Origin: Chitinophaga niabensis
GTDB lineage: Bacteria > Bacteroidota > Bacteroidia > Chitinophagales > Chitinophagaceae
Direction of reading: 5' to 3'
Assembly (NCBI RefSeq): GCF_039545795.1
Contig: NZ_CP154260.1
Span: 5,461,001 to 5,525,000, forward strand
DNA: 64,000 nt
Under the pieces are notes generated by a model, which had not been told where the DNA came from, did no database searches, and saw only the letters and a list, made by a program, of their open reading frames with translations. This document shows positions 46,277 to 54,363 of the stretch, piece by piece. Position numbers and translations under genes: made by a program. The first letter of the stretch is position 1, and each line of letters begins with the position of its first letter.

Positions 46277-47293
46277 ATGAAGAAATTTGTACTCCTATTA
46301 ACCATAGCTTTTTATGCCGTCAGTTCTGCTAAAGCGCAGGACCCGCATTTTACGCAATTTTTCGCGTCTCCGCTTACATTGAACCCAGCATTCACCGGCT
46401 ACTTTTCAGGTGATCTTCGTCTCTCAGGTAACTATCGTTCACAATGGCGCAGCATTGCCTCTCCATACATTACAGGTACCCTGGCAGCGGATTTCGGGAT
46501 TTTAAAAAATACGATCTCTTATACAGATACATGGGGTGTGGGCATCCTTGCACTTTATGATAAAACAGGTGCCGGTGCATTGAATTCCAACTATGTGGCC
46601 GTGAGCACTGCTTATCACAAAGGCTTGGATGTGGAAGGGAATCACACGCTGGGTATTGGTCTTCAGGCTGCTTTCTCTCAGAAGAGAGTAGACCAGAGCA
46701 AATTAATTTTCGAGCAACAGATCAATGATAATGGTTATGATCCTTCTCTGCCCAGCGGAGAAACCATCACCAATCCTTCTATCTCTTACATGGATTACAA
46801 TGTTGGTTTGTTGTACAGTGGTCTTGTAGGAGAGTCCTCCAATATTTATCTCGGCGCATCTTATTACCATTTTACACAACCTACTGAAACATTCCTGGAC
46901 CAGGATAATAACCGCCTCAGCTATCGTTATACTTTACATGGTGGTGGATCTTTTCCGGTGAATGGCAGTAACCGTGTACACTTCAGCGCGCATTACATGC
47001 GTCAGAACCAGGCTGTGGAAACCACTATGGGAGCAGCTTACGGCTTTATGCTGAATGATATGGAAGATGCTCCTACTATTTTTTACCTCGGTGCCTGGTT
47101 CCGCCTGAAAGATGCGATCAATCCTTACATCGGGCTGGAATTTAACAGCTTCAAAGTGGGGCTGAGCTATGACCTGAACGTTTCTACTTTGAAACCGGCC
47201 TCTAATTATCGTGGTGGTACAGAGATTTCCGTTATCTATGTGCGCACTAAAAACGACAACAAAAAGAACGGAACACTTTGTCCCAAGTTTTAA
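46277..47293 (+). CDS. PorP/SprF-family outer-membrane protein
   Basis: The protein has 338 residues from the ATG at 46277, giving a clear signal peptide (ending AKAQ). The frame stays open to 46190, but that part lacks protein character. The motif DPHFTQFFASPLTLNPAFTGYFSGDLRLSGNYRSQW is the standard start of PorP/SprF proteins. The rest is a beta-barrel. In type IX secretion these barrels help export or anchor gliding-motility or other cargo. Here it is a lone gene without a gliding-motility partner, so the cargo is unknown. Confidence 0.92.
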   Translation: MKKFVLLLTIAFYAVSSAKAQDPHFTQFFASPLTLNPAFTGYFSGDLRLSGNYRSQWRSIASPYITGTLAADFGILKNTISYTDTWGVGILALYDKTGAGALNSNYVAVSTAYHKGLDVEGNHTLGIGLQAAFSQKRVDQSKLIFEQQINDNGYDPSLPSGETITNPSISYMDYNVGLLYSGLVGESSNIYLGASYYHFTQPTETFLDQDNNRLSYRYTLHGGGSFPVNGSNRVHFSAHYMRQNQAVETTMGAAYGFMLNDMEDAPTIFYLGAWFRLKDAINPYIGLEFNSFKVGLSYDLNVSTLKPASNYRGGTEISVIYVRTKNDNKKNGTLCPKF

Positions 47294-47320
47294 TAACCTG
47301 GTGTATACATGATTATGGGT

Positions 47321-47350
47321 GGCCGGAAGCAATTCCGGCCATTATCTTTT
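47321..47350 (+). terminator. Terminator after the PorP/SprF gene
   Basis: GGCCGGAA-GCAA-TTCCGGCC perfect stem with tetraloop, followed by ATTATCTTTT. Confidence 0.75.
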
Positions 47351-47953
47351 CAGGCCCTTTCCTTTGCTCACCCATTTATTCCCCTTAACGAAATACCTGT
47401 AGGGCAGGTAGGCATCTTCCATAGCATAGGCCACTCCCACACGCGTACCGGCTTCAATAGCGGATTTTGGCAGATCGGGCGCGTCTTCTATCCACAATTT
47501 ATTACCCAGCAAACTTTCTCCTGTAAGTGCAGTGGTGATACCCAATGCTTTGGATAAGCTTCCGGGCCCTGCGGTAAGGGTGGTATCCAGTTTTATTTTG
47601 CCACAGCGTGCCAGCATATGATCAATTCCTTCAATGGGTTCCAGGGCACGTACCAGTACCACATGCGGCACATCCTTCAAATTAGTGACCACATTGAACA
47701 GGTGATGGATCCCATAACATAAATAAACATATGCTACTCCTCCGGGGGCATATGCTACCTCCGTTCTGGCAGTGCGGCGGTTGTTCCAGGCATGGGAGGC
47801 TCTGTCCGTAGCTCCTGCATAGGCTTCGGTTTCAACGATCCTGCCGGAGGTGCGCACACCATCAATTTCTGTTACCAGCAACTTTCCCAGTAAACGTTTT
47901 GCTACCCTCAAAACGTTATTGTCTTCATAAAATGAAGCATTCAGTTTAACCAT
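47342..47953 (-). CDS. DNA-3-methyladenine glycosylase (AAG/MPG family)
   Basis: This 203-residue protein has typical AAG motifs: ARRLLGK-like VAKRLLGKLLV, ETEAYAGATDRASHAWNNRRTARTEV (catalytic Glu about residue 44), AYVYLCYGIHHLFNVV and GPGSLSKALGI. It removes alkylated purines in base-excision repair. It is the last gene before a convergent PorP/SprF gene and seems to be alone. Confidence 0.95.
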   Translation of the reverse strand: MVKLNASFYEDNNVLRVAKRLLGKLLVTEIDGVRTSGRIVETEAYAGATDRASHAWNNRRTARTEVAYAPGGVAYVYLCYGIHHLFNVVTNLKDVPHVVLVRALEPIEGIDHMLARCGKIKLDTTLTAGPGSLSKALGITTALTGESLLGNKLWIEDAPDLPKSAIEAGTRVGVAYAMEDAYLPYRYFVKGNKWVSKGKGLKR

Positions 47954-48044
47954 GCTGCAAAATATTATTAATTTAGATGCGTTACATTCGTTGTTCCAAG
48001 TTTACTCCTGCGTACCTTATTACTGTCATACTAAAACCTGACCG

Positions 48045-48824
48045 TTGTTTTCATTAAGAGAAGTACTAGGCGCAGTGCAATCATACGGCAAAGCGCATCA
48101 GTTTATTACACAGCACCGTTTATGGAAGTGGATCATCATTCCAGGCATTATCTATTGCATCCTGTTTGTAACGGGCATTTATTTCGTGTGGGATTATTCC
48201 GGCGTGTTCATTGATTATGTATTAAACCTGCTGACACTTAAAACCTGGATAGAAGAATTGCAGAACGGATGGGTGAACTTCCTGTTCCTGCTGGTGGGCT
48301 TTGCGGTGCGGATGGTTTTTCTGCTCATGTATTTTTCCTTCTTCAAATATCTTTTCCTGATTGTTGGATCCCCCATCTTTGCATACCTCTCTGAAAAAAC
48401 AGAGTCGATCATCCAAAAGAAGGATTTCCCTTTCAGCTTTCCTCAATTGCTAAAAGACGTTGTGCGCGGTATCCGTTTATCTTTCAGGAACCTGTTGTAC
48501 CAGACGGTTTTTATGCTTGTTATTGCTATACTGGCTTTCATTCCTATCCTGGGATGGTTAACGCCATTGATCGCACTATTTGTGGAATGTTATTATTTCG
48601 GTTTCTCGATGATGGATTATAGCTTTGAGCGCCGCCAATGGACAATGGGGCAGAGTATCCACTATATTGGCCAGCACAAAGGCATGGCCATTGGAAACGG
48701 TGTGGTATTTTACCTGATGATGTTCATCCCCATCCTTGGCTGGGTATTAGCACCCTGTTATGCTGTGATTGCCGCTACTATTCATTTACAACAACAAAAA
48801 CTACCTAATGCCCCAACCCGGTAA
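48045..48824 (+). CDS. EI24/CysZ-like membrane protein
   Basis: This 259-residue protein has several transmembrane segments (about 30-55, 75-115, 150-185, 215-250). It fits the EI24 domain, with FKYLFLIVGSPIFAYLSEKTE and a repeat of the helical pairs. The start is a TTG at 48045: there is a stop 4 nt earlier in the frame and no ATG before the first TM. The C-terminus overlaps the next gene by 17 nt. CysZ-type relatives are linked to sulfate uptake, but the role of Bacteroidota members is unclear. Confidence 0.8.
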   Translation: MFSLREVLGAVQSYGKAHQFITQHRLWKWIIIPGIIYCILFVTGIYFVWDYSGVFIDYVLNLLTLKTWIEELQNGWVNFLFLLVGFAVRMVFLLMYFSFFKYLFLIVGSPIFAYLSEKTESIIQKKDFPFSFPQLLKDVVRGIRLSFRNLLYQTVFMLVIAILAFIPILGWLTPLIALFVECYYFGFSMMDYSFERRQWTMGQSIHYIGQHKGMAIGNGVVFYLMMFIPILGWVLAPCYAVIAATIHLQQQKLPNAPTR

Positions 48825-49518
48825 AGTATATCTTATTCCAACCGTACTGAGTGCGGATGCACTTTTTACGCTACCCGCCTACATCACCAGCACTATTCAG
48901 CAATTGAAAATCTTCTTTGTGGAGAATGAACGTACTGCCCGCCGGTTCATGAAAGCGCTGGACAGAACGATAGATATTGATGCTTTGCAACTGCACCTGA
49001 TGAATGAAAACCAGGCGCCTGATCTTACGCTTGCCCGGAAATTATTGCAGGAAGGGCATTCCATTGGTGTGATCAGTGAAGCGGGTTGTCCTGCCATTGC
49101 TGATCCCGGTCAACTGATCGTACAGGTGGCGCATAGTGTAGGCGCTGCCGTAATTCCCCTGGTAGGGCCCAATTCCATGCTGCTGGCCCTGATGGCTTCC
49201 GGCATGAATGGGCAGAACTTCCGGTTTGTGGGTTATCTCCCGGTAAAACCTCCGGAGCGTGCAGCAGCTATTAAGGAACTGGAAGCTGTTTCTGCGCGGG
49301 ATAAACAGACACAATTATTTATAGAAGCGCCCTACCGGAATAATCCTATCATTAAGGATGTGCTGGCAAACTGTAAGAACGAAACACTTTTTTGTGTGGC
49401 GGTGGACCTTACAGGACCTACGGAATATATCCGCACACAAAGTATAGGGCAGTGGAAGAAACAGGAAGGAGTTGATTTCCATAAGCGGCCCGCGATATTT
49501 CTGCTGTATGCGCAGTAA
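48808..49518 (+). CDS. RsmI-like SAM-dependent (tetrapyrrole-methylase family) methyltransferase
   Basis: The protein has 236 residues from the ATG at 48808, which gives MPQPGKVYLIPTVLSADALFTLPAYI. The frame is open further upstream but lies within the preceding gene. It has the tetrapyrrole methylase-like motifs GVISEAGCPAIADPGQLIV, VIPLVGPNSMLLALMASGM and FIEAPYRNNPII. These are RsmI-like. RsmI methylates the ribose of C1402 in 16S rRNA. This may be a divergent paralog, since sequence alone does not fix the target. It overlaps the EI24 gene by 17 nt. Confidence 0.88.
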   Translation: MPQPGKVYLIPTVLSADALFTLPAYITSTIQQLKIFFVENERTARRFMKALDRTIDIDALQLHLMNENQAPDLTLARKLLQEGHSIGVISEAGCPAIADPGQLIVQVAHSVGAAVIPLVGPNSMLLALMASGMNGQNFRFVGYLPVKPPERAAAIKELEAVSARDKQTQLFIEAPYRNNPIIKDVLANCKNETLFCVAVDLTGPTEYIRTQSIGQWKKQEGVDFHKRPAIFLLYAQ

Positions 49519-49554
49519 AAAAAGAGCGTCCCCACCGGGACGCTCTTTTTTTTT
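49519..49554. terminator. Terminator between RsmI-like gene and small membrane gene
   Basis: AAAAAGAGCGTCCC / GGGACGCTCTTTTT with a four-base loop and nine T; bidirectional. Confidence 0.9.
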
Positions 49555-49555
49555 A

Positions 49556-49951
49556 TCAGAAGGGTACTTTCTTCATGGTGTTTGGATCTGTAACAGAGAT
49601 CACACTATCTACAATAAACGCACTGTATCCTCTCCAGGGTAATGCGCCCAGGTATTCTTTGTAATGCAGTTCCAGCAATTTACCGCTTGCGCTCATCAGC
49701 TGCTGTGCTACTTTTTCATTCGCCACGGAAAACTGGAATTCGTTGGATTGTACACCACCCAGGTTCTGTGGTTTGAAGCCGGTCTGAATGAGTTTGCCCT
49801 CGTATGTTTTCCAGATATATCCTTTCTGTACAAAAAAGTTCAGCTCTCCGGACTTGGTACCGCGGCCAAAAACAAAGTAGTAGCGATAGAAGAAGATAGC
49901 GGCCAGGATGACCAGGATGATCGTTACTGTAATGAATACAAATCTTTTCAT
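49556..49951 (-). CDS. Small membrane-anchored protein of unknown function
   Basis: This 131-residue protein has one N-terminal transmembrane segment (about 5-26) and a beta-rich soluble part (KSGELNFFVQKGYIWKTYEGKLIQTGFK ... GYSAFIVDSVISV). Homologs in the phylum are sometimes labelled 6-phosphogluconate dehydrogenase, but no such domain or NADP-binding motif is present, so I would not use that name. It follows the M28 peptidase by 8 nt and is likely co-transcribed. Confidence 0.8.
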   Translation of the reverse strand: MKRFVFITVTIILVILAAIFFYRYYFVFGRGTKSGELNFFVQKGYIWKTYEGKLIQTGFKPQNLGGVQSNEFQFSVANEKVAQQLMSASGKLLELHYKEYLGALPWRGYSAFIVDSVISVTDPNTMKKVPF

Positions 49952-49959
49952 AATGATTC

Positions 49960-51333
49960 TTATAAACCGTATTTATCAATGAGGTATACCAATGCGCCCA
50001 TTCCTATTGCTCCCAGGTCTAATTCTCTTTTATTCACTGCCTCAAAGTTATCAGAAACGGCGTGATGAATATCAAAATAACGTTGGGAGTCGGGAGAAAG
50101 TTCAGCCATGGGCGTGCCCAGTTGATTATGGATGGGCGTAATGTCTGCCCCGCCGCCTGGTTCTGAAAAATCATAAATGCCATAAGGAAGGAATAAACCA
50201 GACCAGCCCTGGATCTTACGGAGTTTTTCAGGTTCCATGGAAGTAGTGAAACCCCTTGGCGTAAAGCCACCGGCATCACTTTCGAGGGCAAAGATGTGTT
50301 TTTCGTTCTTTGCTTTTGCTTCTTCTGCATATTTGGCGCCACCGCGTAAACCGTTCTCTTCATTGGCAAACAGCACTACCCTGATGGTACGTTTAGGGCG
50401 GATGCCCGTTGCTTTGAATGATCTTAATAATTCAATGGACTGTACACATCCCGTACCATCATCATGCGCGCCTTCGCAAACATCCCATGAATCCAGGTGG
50501 CCGCCTACGGTGATGAATTCATTCGGGAATTCACTGCCGCGCAGCTCTCCTATTACGTTATGGCCAATGGTGTCAGGCAGCATCTGGCAGGTGGTGCGTA
50601 AAAAGACTTTCATGCCGGGATCGTTGGCGATCCTTTTGCTGAGCACTTCTGCATCTTTGAGACCAATTGCTACTGCTGCTATTTTGGGGAAAGAATCATT
50701 ATAACGGGTACTGCCTGTATGAGGGTTATTATCCGTGCTGTGGCTCATGGAACGTACGATCACTGCCAGTGCACCATATTTGGATGCACGGCTGGGACCC
50801 TGGCCCCGGAAACGTACGGCATCGCCATAGGCATAAAAAGTTTTGATGAATTTTTTGTTAAATGGATAGTTATAGAAGACGATCTTTCCTTTGATCTGGT
50901 CTTTTTTCTGCTCCAGTTCTTCAAATGATCTTACCTCAATAACAGGAGCTGTAACCCCTTTTGTACCAGTCCCTACAGAGTTACCCAGGGCCAGGATATT
51001 CAGTGGCGGAACAAAATCGCGGCGCATGCTAATGATCCGGGCCTGCTCTTTTTCTCCTCTTACCCAATGTGGTACTTTGCATTCCTGGAAGTAGACCTTA
51101 TCTGCTCCGGCAGCCTTCAGCGCGGCTTCGCCCCATTTTTCCGCTTTCACCATCTGTGGTGAACCGGCCAGCCTTCCGCCGATGGTTTTGGTTAAAACGC
51201 GCAGGTTTTCGTAGGCGGTGCCATTTGTGAGCACCTCGTCTGCGAAACGGCGGATGGTAAGGGAGTCCTCCTGCTGTGCCCAGGAAAGCTGCGCTATGCA
51301 GCAGGTTAATAAGGCTAAAATTGGCTTTTTCAT
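49960..51333 (-). CDS. M28-family metallopeptidase with protease-associated domain
   Basis: The protein has 457 residues from the ATG at 51333 (MKKPILALLTCCIAQLSWAQ gives a good signal peptide). Upstream in-frame residues are not protein-like. A PA-like domain lies at about 130-250. Zinc ligands are visible in GGHLDSWD (His), AHDDGTG (Asp), FANEENG (Glu-Glu), ALESDAGG (Asp) and DIHHAVSD (His). It is probably an exported aminopeptidase or dipeptidase. It is a different subgroup from the M28 peptidase at 14606 and lacks its glycogen-binding-like tail. Confidence 0.93.
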   Translation of the reverse strand: MKKPILALLTCCIAQLSWAQQEDSLTIRRFADEVLTNGTAYENLRVLTKTIGGRLAGSPQMVKAEKWGEAALKAAGADKVYFQECKVPHWVRGEKEQARIISMRRDFVPPLNILALGNSVGTGTKGVTAPVIEVRSFEELEQKKDQIKGKIVFYNYPFNKKFIKTFYAYGDAVRFRGQGPSRASKYGALAVIVRSMSHSTDNNPHTGSTRYNDSFPKIAAVAIGLKDAEVLSKRIANDPGMKVFLRTTCQMLPDTIGHNVIGELRGSEFPNEFITVGGHLDSWDVCEGAHDDGTGCVQSIELLRSFKATGIRPKRTIRVVLFANEENGLRGGAKYAEEAKAKNEKHIFALESDAGGFTPRGFTTSMEPEKLRKIQGWSGLFLPYGIYDFSEPGGGADITPIHNQLGTPMAELSPDSQRYFDIHHAVSDNFEAVNKRELDLGAIGMGALVYLIDKYGL

Positions 51334-51432
51334 ATAGCGATCCAGATTTCCGATAAAACTAACTAATTCACCACTCAACCCCAAATGAAGCTGGCATGAC
51401 AGAGCTCATTCTGCCGGGAATTTATATTTACT

Positions 51433-51440
51433 TACCTTTG
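51433..51440 (+). promoter_or_regulatory. Candidate bshA -7 element
   Basis: TACCTTTG fits TAnnTTTG. A CTG at 51411-51413, 19 bp upstream, is one base off the -33 TTG. The leader would be about 18 nt before the ATG at 51465. Confidence 0.45.
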
Positions 51441-51464
51441 CAACTCACAAAATCCACATCAGGG

Positions 51465-52604
51465 ATGCGCATAGGAATCGTTTGCTACCCTACTTATGGG
51501 GGTAGCGGTGTGTTGGCAACCGAATTAGGAAAAGCACTCGCAGACAAAGGGCACATGGTACATTTTATTACTTACCAGCAGCCCGTGCGATTGAATGGGT
51601 TTCATGCCAATATCTATTACCACGAAGTACAGGTTCCTACTTATCCGCTTTTTGATTTCCCACCTTATGAAAGTGCTTTAAGCAGTACGATGGTGGATGT
51701 TATCCTGAATCAGAAGCTGGACCTGTTACATGTACATTACGCAATTCCACACGCCTCTACTGCGTATATGGCGCAGCAGATCGTAGCAAAACAAGGCATC
51801 CATATACCATTCATCACCACTTTGCATGGTACGGACATTACCCTGGTGGGCAAGGATAAAACCTATGCTCCGGTAGTGACCTTCTCTATCAACGAATCCA
51901 ATGCCATCACGGCAGTATCCAATAACCTGCGGGACGAAACCTTTAAGTTCTTTCCTATTGAAAAGGATATTTCAGTGATCTACAACTTCGTGGATATTGC
52001 CCGTTTTGCCCGTAAGGAATTACCACATTTCCGCCAGGCCATTGCCCCTAACGGTGAAAAGATCTTACTCCATGTTTCCAACTTCCGTAAAGTGAAGCGG
52101 GTACCGGATGTAGTGAAGGTCTTTAAACAGGTGAGGGATGTGATGCCTGCTAAACTATTGCTGGTAGGTGATGGACCGGACAGGCCCATGATCGAATGCA
52201 TGTGCCGCGAGCTCGGGATCTGCGATGATGTTCGTTTTGTTGGTAAGCAGGAACAGCTGGAAGACGTGATGTCTATCAGTGACCTGTTCATCCTTCCTTC
52301 TGAATATGAAAGTTTTGGTCTGGCTGCGCTGGAGGCGATGGCATCACAGGTGCCGGTATTGTCTTCCAATGCGGGTGGTTTACCGGAGATCAATATTGAA
52401 GGGGAAACAGGATATAGCAGTGCGGTGGGCGATGTAAATACCATGGCTGCACATGCTATCAATATTTTAAAAGACCCGGCGTTACTGGCACATTTGAGGG
52501 CTGGTGCCCTTAAACAGGCTTCGCGGTTTCATATAGATAATATCATTCCGCAGTATGAGGCCTTGTATGAGGATGTGTTGCAGCAGTCGCTGGTGACGAA
52601 GTAG
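51465..52604 (+). CDS. bshA: N-acetyl-alpha-D-glucosaminyl L-malate synthase
   Basis: The protein has 379 residues from the ATG at 51465 (MRIGIVCYPTYGGSGVLATELGKAL, the BshA N-terminus). The frame is open to 51396, but a promoter-like element lies between the two. It is a GT-B/GT4 glycosyltransferase with HGTDITLVG, VSNFRKVKR and the donor site EYESFGLAALEAMA. It makes GlcNAc-malate from UDP-GlcNAc and malate, the first step of bacillithiol synthesis. No bshB or bshC gene is in the window. The terminator uses a repeat that also looks like an AbiE operator. Confidence 0.94.
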   Translation: MRIGIVCYPTYGGSGVLATELGKALADKGHMVHFITYQQPVRLNGFHANIYYHEVQVPTYPLFDFPPYESALSSTMVDVILNQKLDLLHVHYAIPHASTAYMAQQIVAKQGIHIPFITTLHGTDITLVGKDKTYAPVVTFSINESNAITAVSNNLRDETFKFFPIEKDISVIYNFVDIARFARKELPHFRQAIAPNGEKILLHVSNFRKVKRVPDVVKVFKQVRDVMPAKLLLVGDGPDRPMIECMCRELGICDDVRFVGKQEQLEDVMSISDLFILPSEYESFGLAALEAMASQVPVLSSNAGGLPEINIEGETGYSSAVGDVNTMAAHAINILKDPALLAHLRAGALKQASRFHIDNIIPQYEALYEDVLQQSLVTK

Positions 52605-52622
52605 ACGCAAATCTGTAATTTT

Positions 52623-52666
52623 ACAGCCAGATAATCGGAAATAACCGATTATCTGGCTTTTTTTAT
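52623..52666 (+). terminator. bshA terminator overlapping an AbiE-operator-like repeat
   Basis: AGCCAGATAATCGG / CCGATTATCTGGCT, a perfect 14-bp stem with AAATAA loop and a T-run. The core of the stem, GATAATCG-N8-CGATTATC, recurs at 52702-52725. Confidence 0.85.
52630..52653. promoter_or_regulatory. Upstream operator-like inverted repeat of the abiE operon
   Basis: GATAATCG-N8-CGATTATC, 24 bp, lies 119 nt before the AbiEi start and also within the bshA terminator stem. It has the same arms and the same spacing as the repeat at 52702-52725. AbiEi-type antitoxins are known to repress their own promoters by binding inverted repeats. Confidence 0.6.
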
Positions 52667-52687
52667 ACAATTCTGAAGATAAAATTG

Positions 52688-52695
52688 TAATTTTG
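52688..52695 (+). promoter_or_regulatory. Candidate -7 element of the abiE operon
   Basis: TAATTTTG fits TAnnTTTG. Transcription would begin about 52702, right at the second inverted repeat, so binding there would block it. Confidence 0.45.
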
Positions 52696-52701
52696 TGATG
52701 A

Positions 52702-52725
52702 GATAATCGATTATTTCCGATTATC
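52702..52725. promoter_or_regulatory. Downstream operator-like inverted repeat of the abiE operon
   Basis: GATAATCG-N8-CGATTATC with arms identical to those at 52630-52653, 72 bp apart. It overlaps the predicted transcription start, as expected of a repressor site for the first gene product. Confidence 0.65.
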
Positions 52726-52748
52726 CATTCATAAAAATACAGTATGAT

Positions 52749-53390
52749 ATGGATATTTTGCATGCCATCAGATCATATGCAGATCAGCCTTTAACACACC
52801 AATTGTTAGTGTCTATATTAAAGGAATATAAGCGGCCTAATGATAAAATCAACTCTCTTGTGGAAGAGGGTGTGCTTACGCCCGTAAAGAAGGGATTATA
52901 TGTAACAGGTAGTGCATTGGGTATCCGTAAAAATCCTGAACCATTCTTATTGGCTAATCATTTACTAGGCCCCAGTTATGTTTCAATAGACAGTGCACTA
53001 TCCTATTATGAATTGATACCAGAGCGTGTATATGAAATAACTTCTGTAACACTCAAAACCTCGCGGGAATTCCTTACGCTAATTGGCAGGTTCAGTTATG
53101 CCCACTTACCATTCCCTTATTACAGTTTTGGTATCCGGCAGGTTGAAGTATCAACGAATCAACGTGTATTGATGGCTTGTCCGGAAAAGGCATTATTCGA
53201 TAAAATTGTTACTACAAAGAAATTGCAAATAAGAAGCAAAAGAGATGCTATGCATTATCTGTTCGATGACCTGCGAATGAATGAATTTGGTTTAAAAGAG
53301 ATGAACCTCACGATGATGGATGAATGGATTAAAGATTCACCCAAAGAGGAAAGCCTTGCATACATTATTAGAACAATTCACAACTTATGA
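52749..53390 (+). CDS. AbiEi-type antitoxin/transcriptional regulator of a type IV toxin-antitoxin pair
   Basis: This 213-residue protein has an N-terminal winged-helix part (HAIRSYADQPLTHQLLVSILKEYKRPNDKINSLVEEGVLTPVKKGLYV, about 5-55). An AbiEi C-terminal-like domain follows (LLGPSYVSIDSALSYYELIPERVYEITSVT ... CPEKALFDKIVTTKKLQ). In AbiE systems this protein represses the operon and counters the toxin without binding it. It overlaps the toxin gene by 4 nt (ATGA), as is typical. Two matched inverted repeats precede it. Confidence 0.88.
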   Translation: MDILHAIRSYADQPLTHQLLVSILKEYKRPNDKINSLVEEGVLTPVKKGLYVTGSALGIRKNPEPFLLANHLLGPSYVSIDSALSYYELIPERVYEITSVTLKTSREFLTLIGRFSYAHLPFPYYSFGIRQVEVSTNQRVLMACPEKALFDKIVTTKKLQIRSKRDAMHYLFDDLRMNEFGLKEMNLTMMDEWIKDSPKEESLAYIIRTIHNL

Positions 53391-54238
53391 TAAAGGAATG
53401 GTTAGATAGTTATAAGCCTGCAAATAAGGCCGAAGCATTATCTGCTTTACGCGAGATCATGCAGGAAATTGCTCTTGCCGGGCTGCAGCGTGCCGGATTC
53501 TTTGAGAAAGCCGCTTTCTATGGTGGCACGGCCTTACGGATACTTTATGATCTCAACCGTTATTCTGAAGACCTGGATTTTTCACTCCTGAAAGTTGATC
53601 CGGACTTTTCACTGGAAAAATACTTACAGGCTATACTTATTGAGTTTGAAGCAGCAGGTATGATAGTATCTGTGAGAGAAAAACAAAAAGTGAATCCCAA
53701 TAATATTGAATCTGCATTTTTAAAATCGGAAACCATCTGGAAAGAATTGGTGCTGGAAAACGTTATAGGGCCAATAGAACTCGGGCAAAAAGCCAATATT
53801 ATCATTAAGATTGAAGTAGACACACAACCTCCGTTGGGTTTTCAAACTGAAGAAAAGCTTCTAACAAAGCCTTTTTCATTTTTTGTAAAATGCTTTACTA
53901 TACCTGACCTCTTTGCCGGAAAAATGCATGCTTTATTATTCCGCAAATGGAAAAACAATGTAAAGGGGCGTGACTGGTTTGATATGGAGTGGTATATTAA
54001 GAAAGGAGAGCCGCTAAATCTTCAGCATTTTCTATTAAGAGCAAAAGACAGCGGAAGCTGGGAAAAGGAAACCATTACGAAAGATGAGTTCAGGGAATTA
54101 TTAAAGACGAAAATTGATGCAGTTAATTTCGATATGGTGAAAGCTGATATCCGGCGTTTCATTCCTGACCCCAAAGTACTGGATATCTGGAGCGCCGCTT
54201 ACTTCCACGAACTCGTCAAAAAACTTAAAATTATATAA
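53387..54238 (+). CDS. AbiEii/AbiGii-type nucleotidyltransferase toxin
   Basis: This 283-residue protein has the nucleotidyltransferase motif FYGGTALRILYDLNRYSEDLDFSLL (about 45-68), with the metal-binding Asp pair in SEDLDF. A third acidic position follows about residue 140 in IKIEVDT. The C-terminal part has the family block KMHALLFRKWKNNVKGRDWFDMEWYI (about 185-210). Toxins of this family transfer nucleotides to tRNA or other targets and cause growth arrest, for example on phage infection. The start overlaps the antitoxin stop. It is followed by an inverted-repeat element. Confidence 0.9.
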   Translation: MIKEWLDSYKPANKAEALSALREIMQEIALAGLQRAGFFEKAAFYGGTALRILYDLNRYSEDLDFSLLKVDPDFSLEKYLQAILIEFEAAGMIVSVREKQKVNPNNIESAFLKSETIWKELVLENVIGPIELGQKANIIIKIEVDTQPPLGFQTEEKLLTKPFSFFVKCFTIPDLFAGKMHALLFRKWKNNVKGRDWFDMEWYIKKGEPLNLQHFLLRAKDSGSWEKETITKDEFRELLKTKIDAVNFDMVKADIRRFIPDPKVLDIWSAAYFHELVKKLKII

Positions 54239-54240
54239 AG

Positions 54241-54360
54241 CAAAAAGAGGGTGTCTCAAAAGTAATTTTAACTCGATTTTACTCGGGTACCTGATGGAGA
54301 GGATTTTCGTTTACGCGCTTCTCAAGCTCATCAAATTACTTTTGAGACACCCCCTTTTTG
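54241..54360. repeat. 120-bp element with 28-bp terminal inverted repeats
   Basis: The arms CAAAAAGAGGGTGTCTCAAAAGTAATTT (54241-54268, in two parts) and 54333-54360 match over 28 bases with one mismatch, around 64 bp without coding potential. It sits between the convergent toxin and EnvC-like genes. The GGGTGTCTCAAAA type of end is like those of some IS or MITE elements, but it could be a large terminator hairpin. No clear target duplication was seen. Confidence 0.6.
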
Positions 54361-54363
54361 ATT

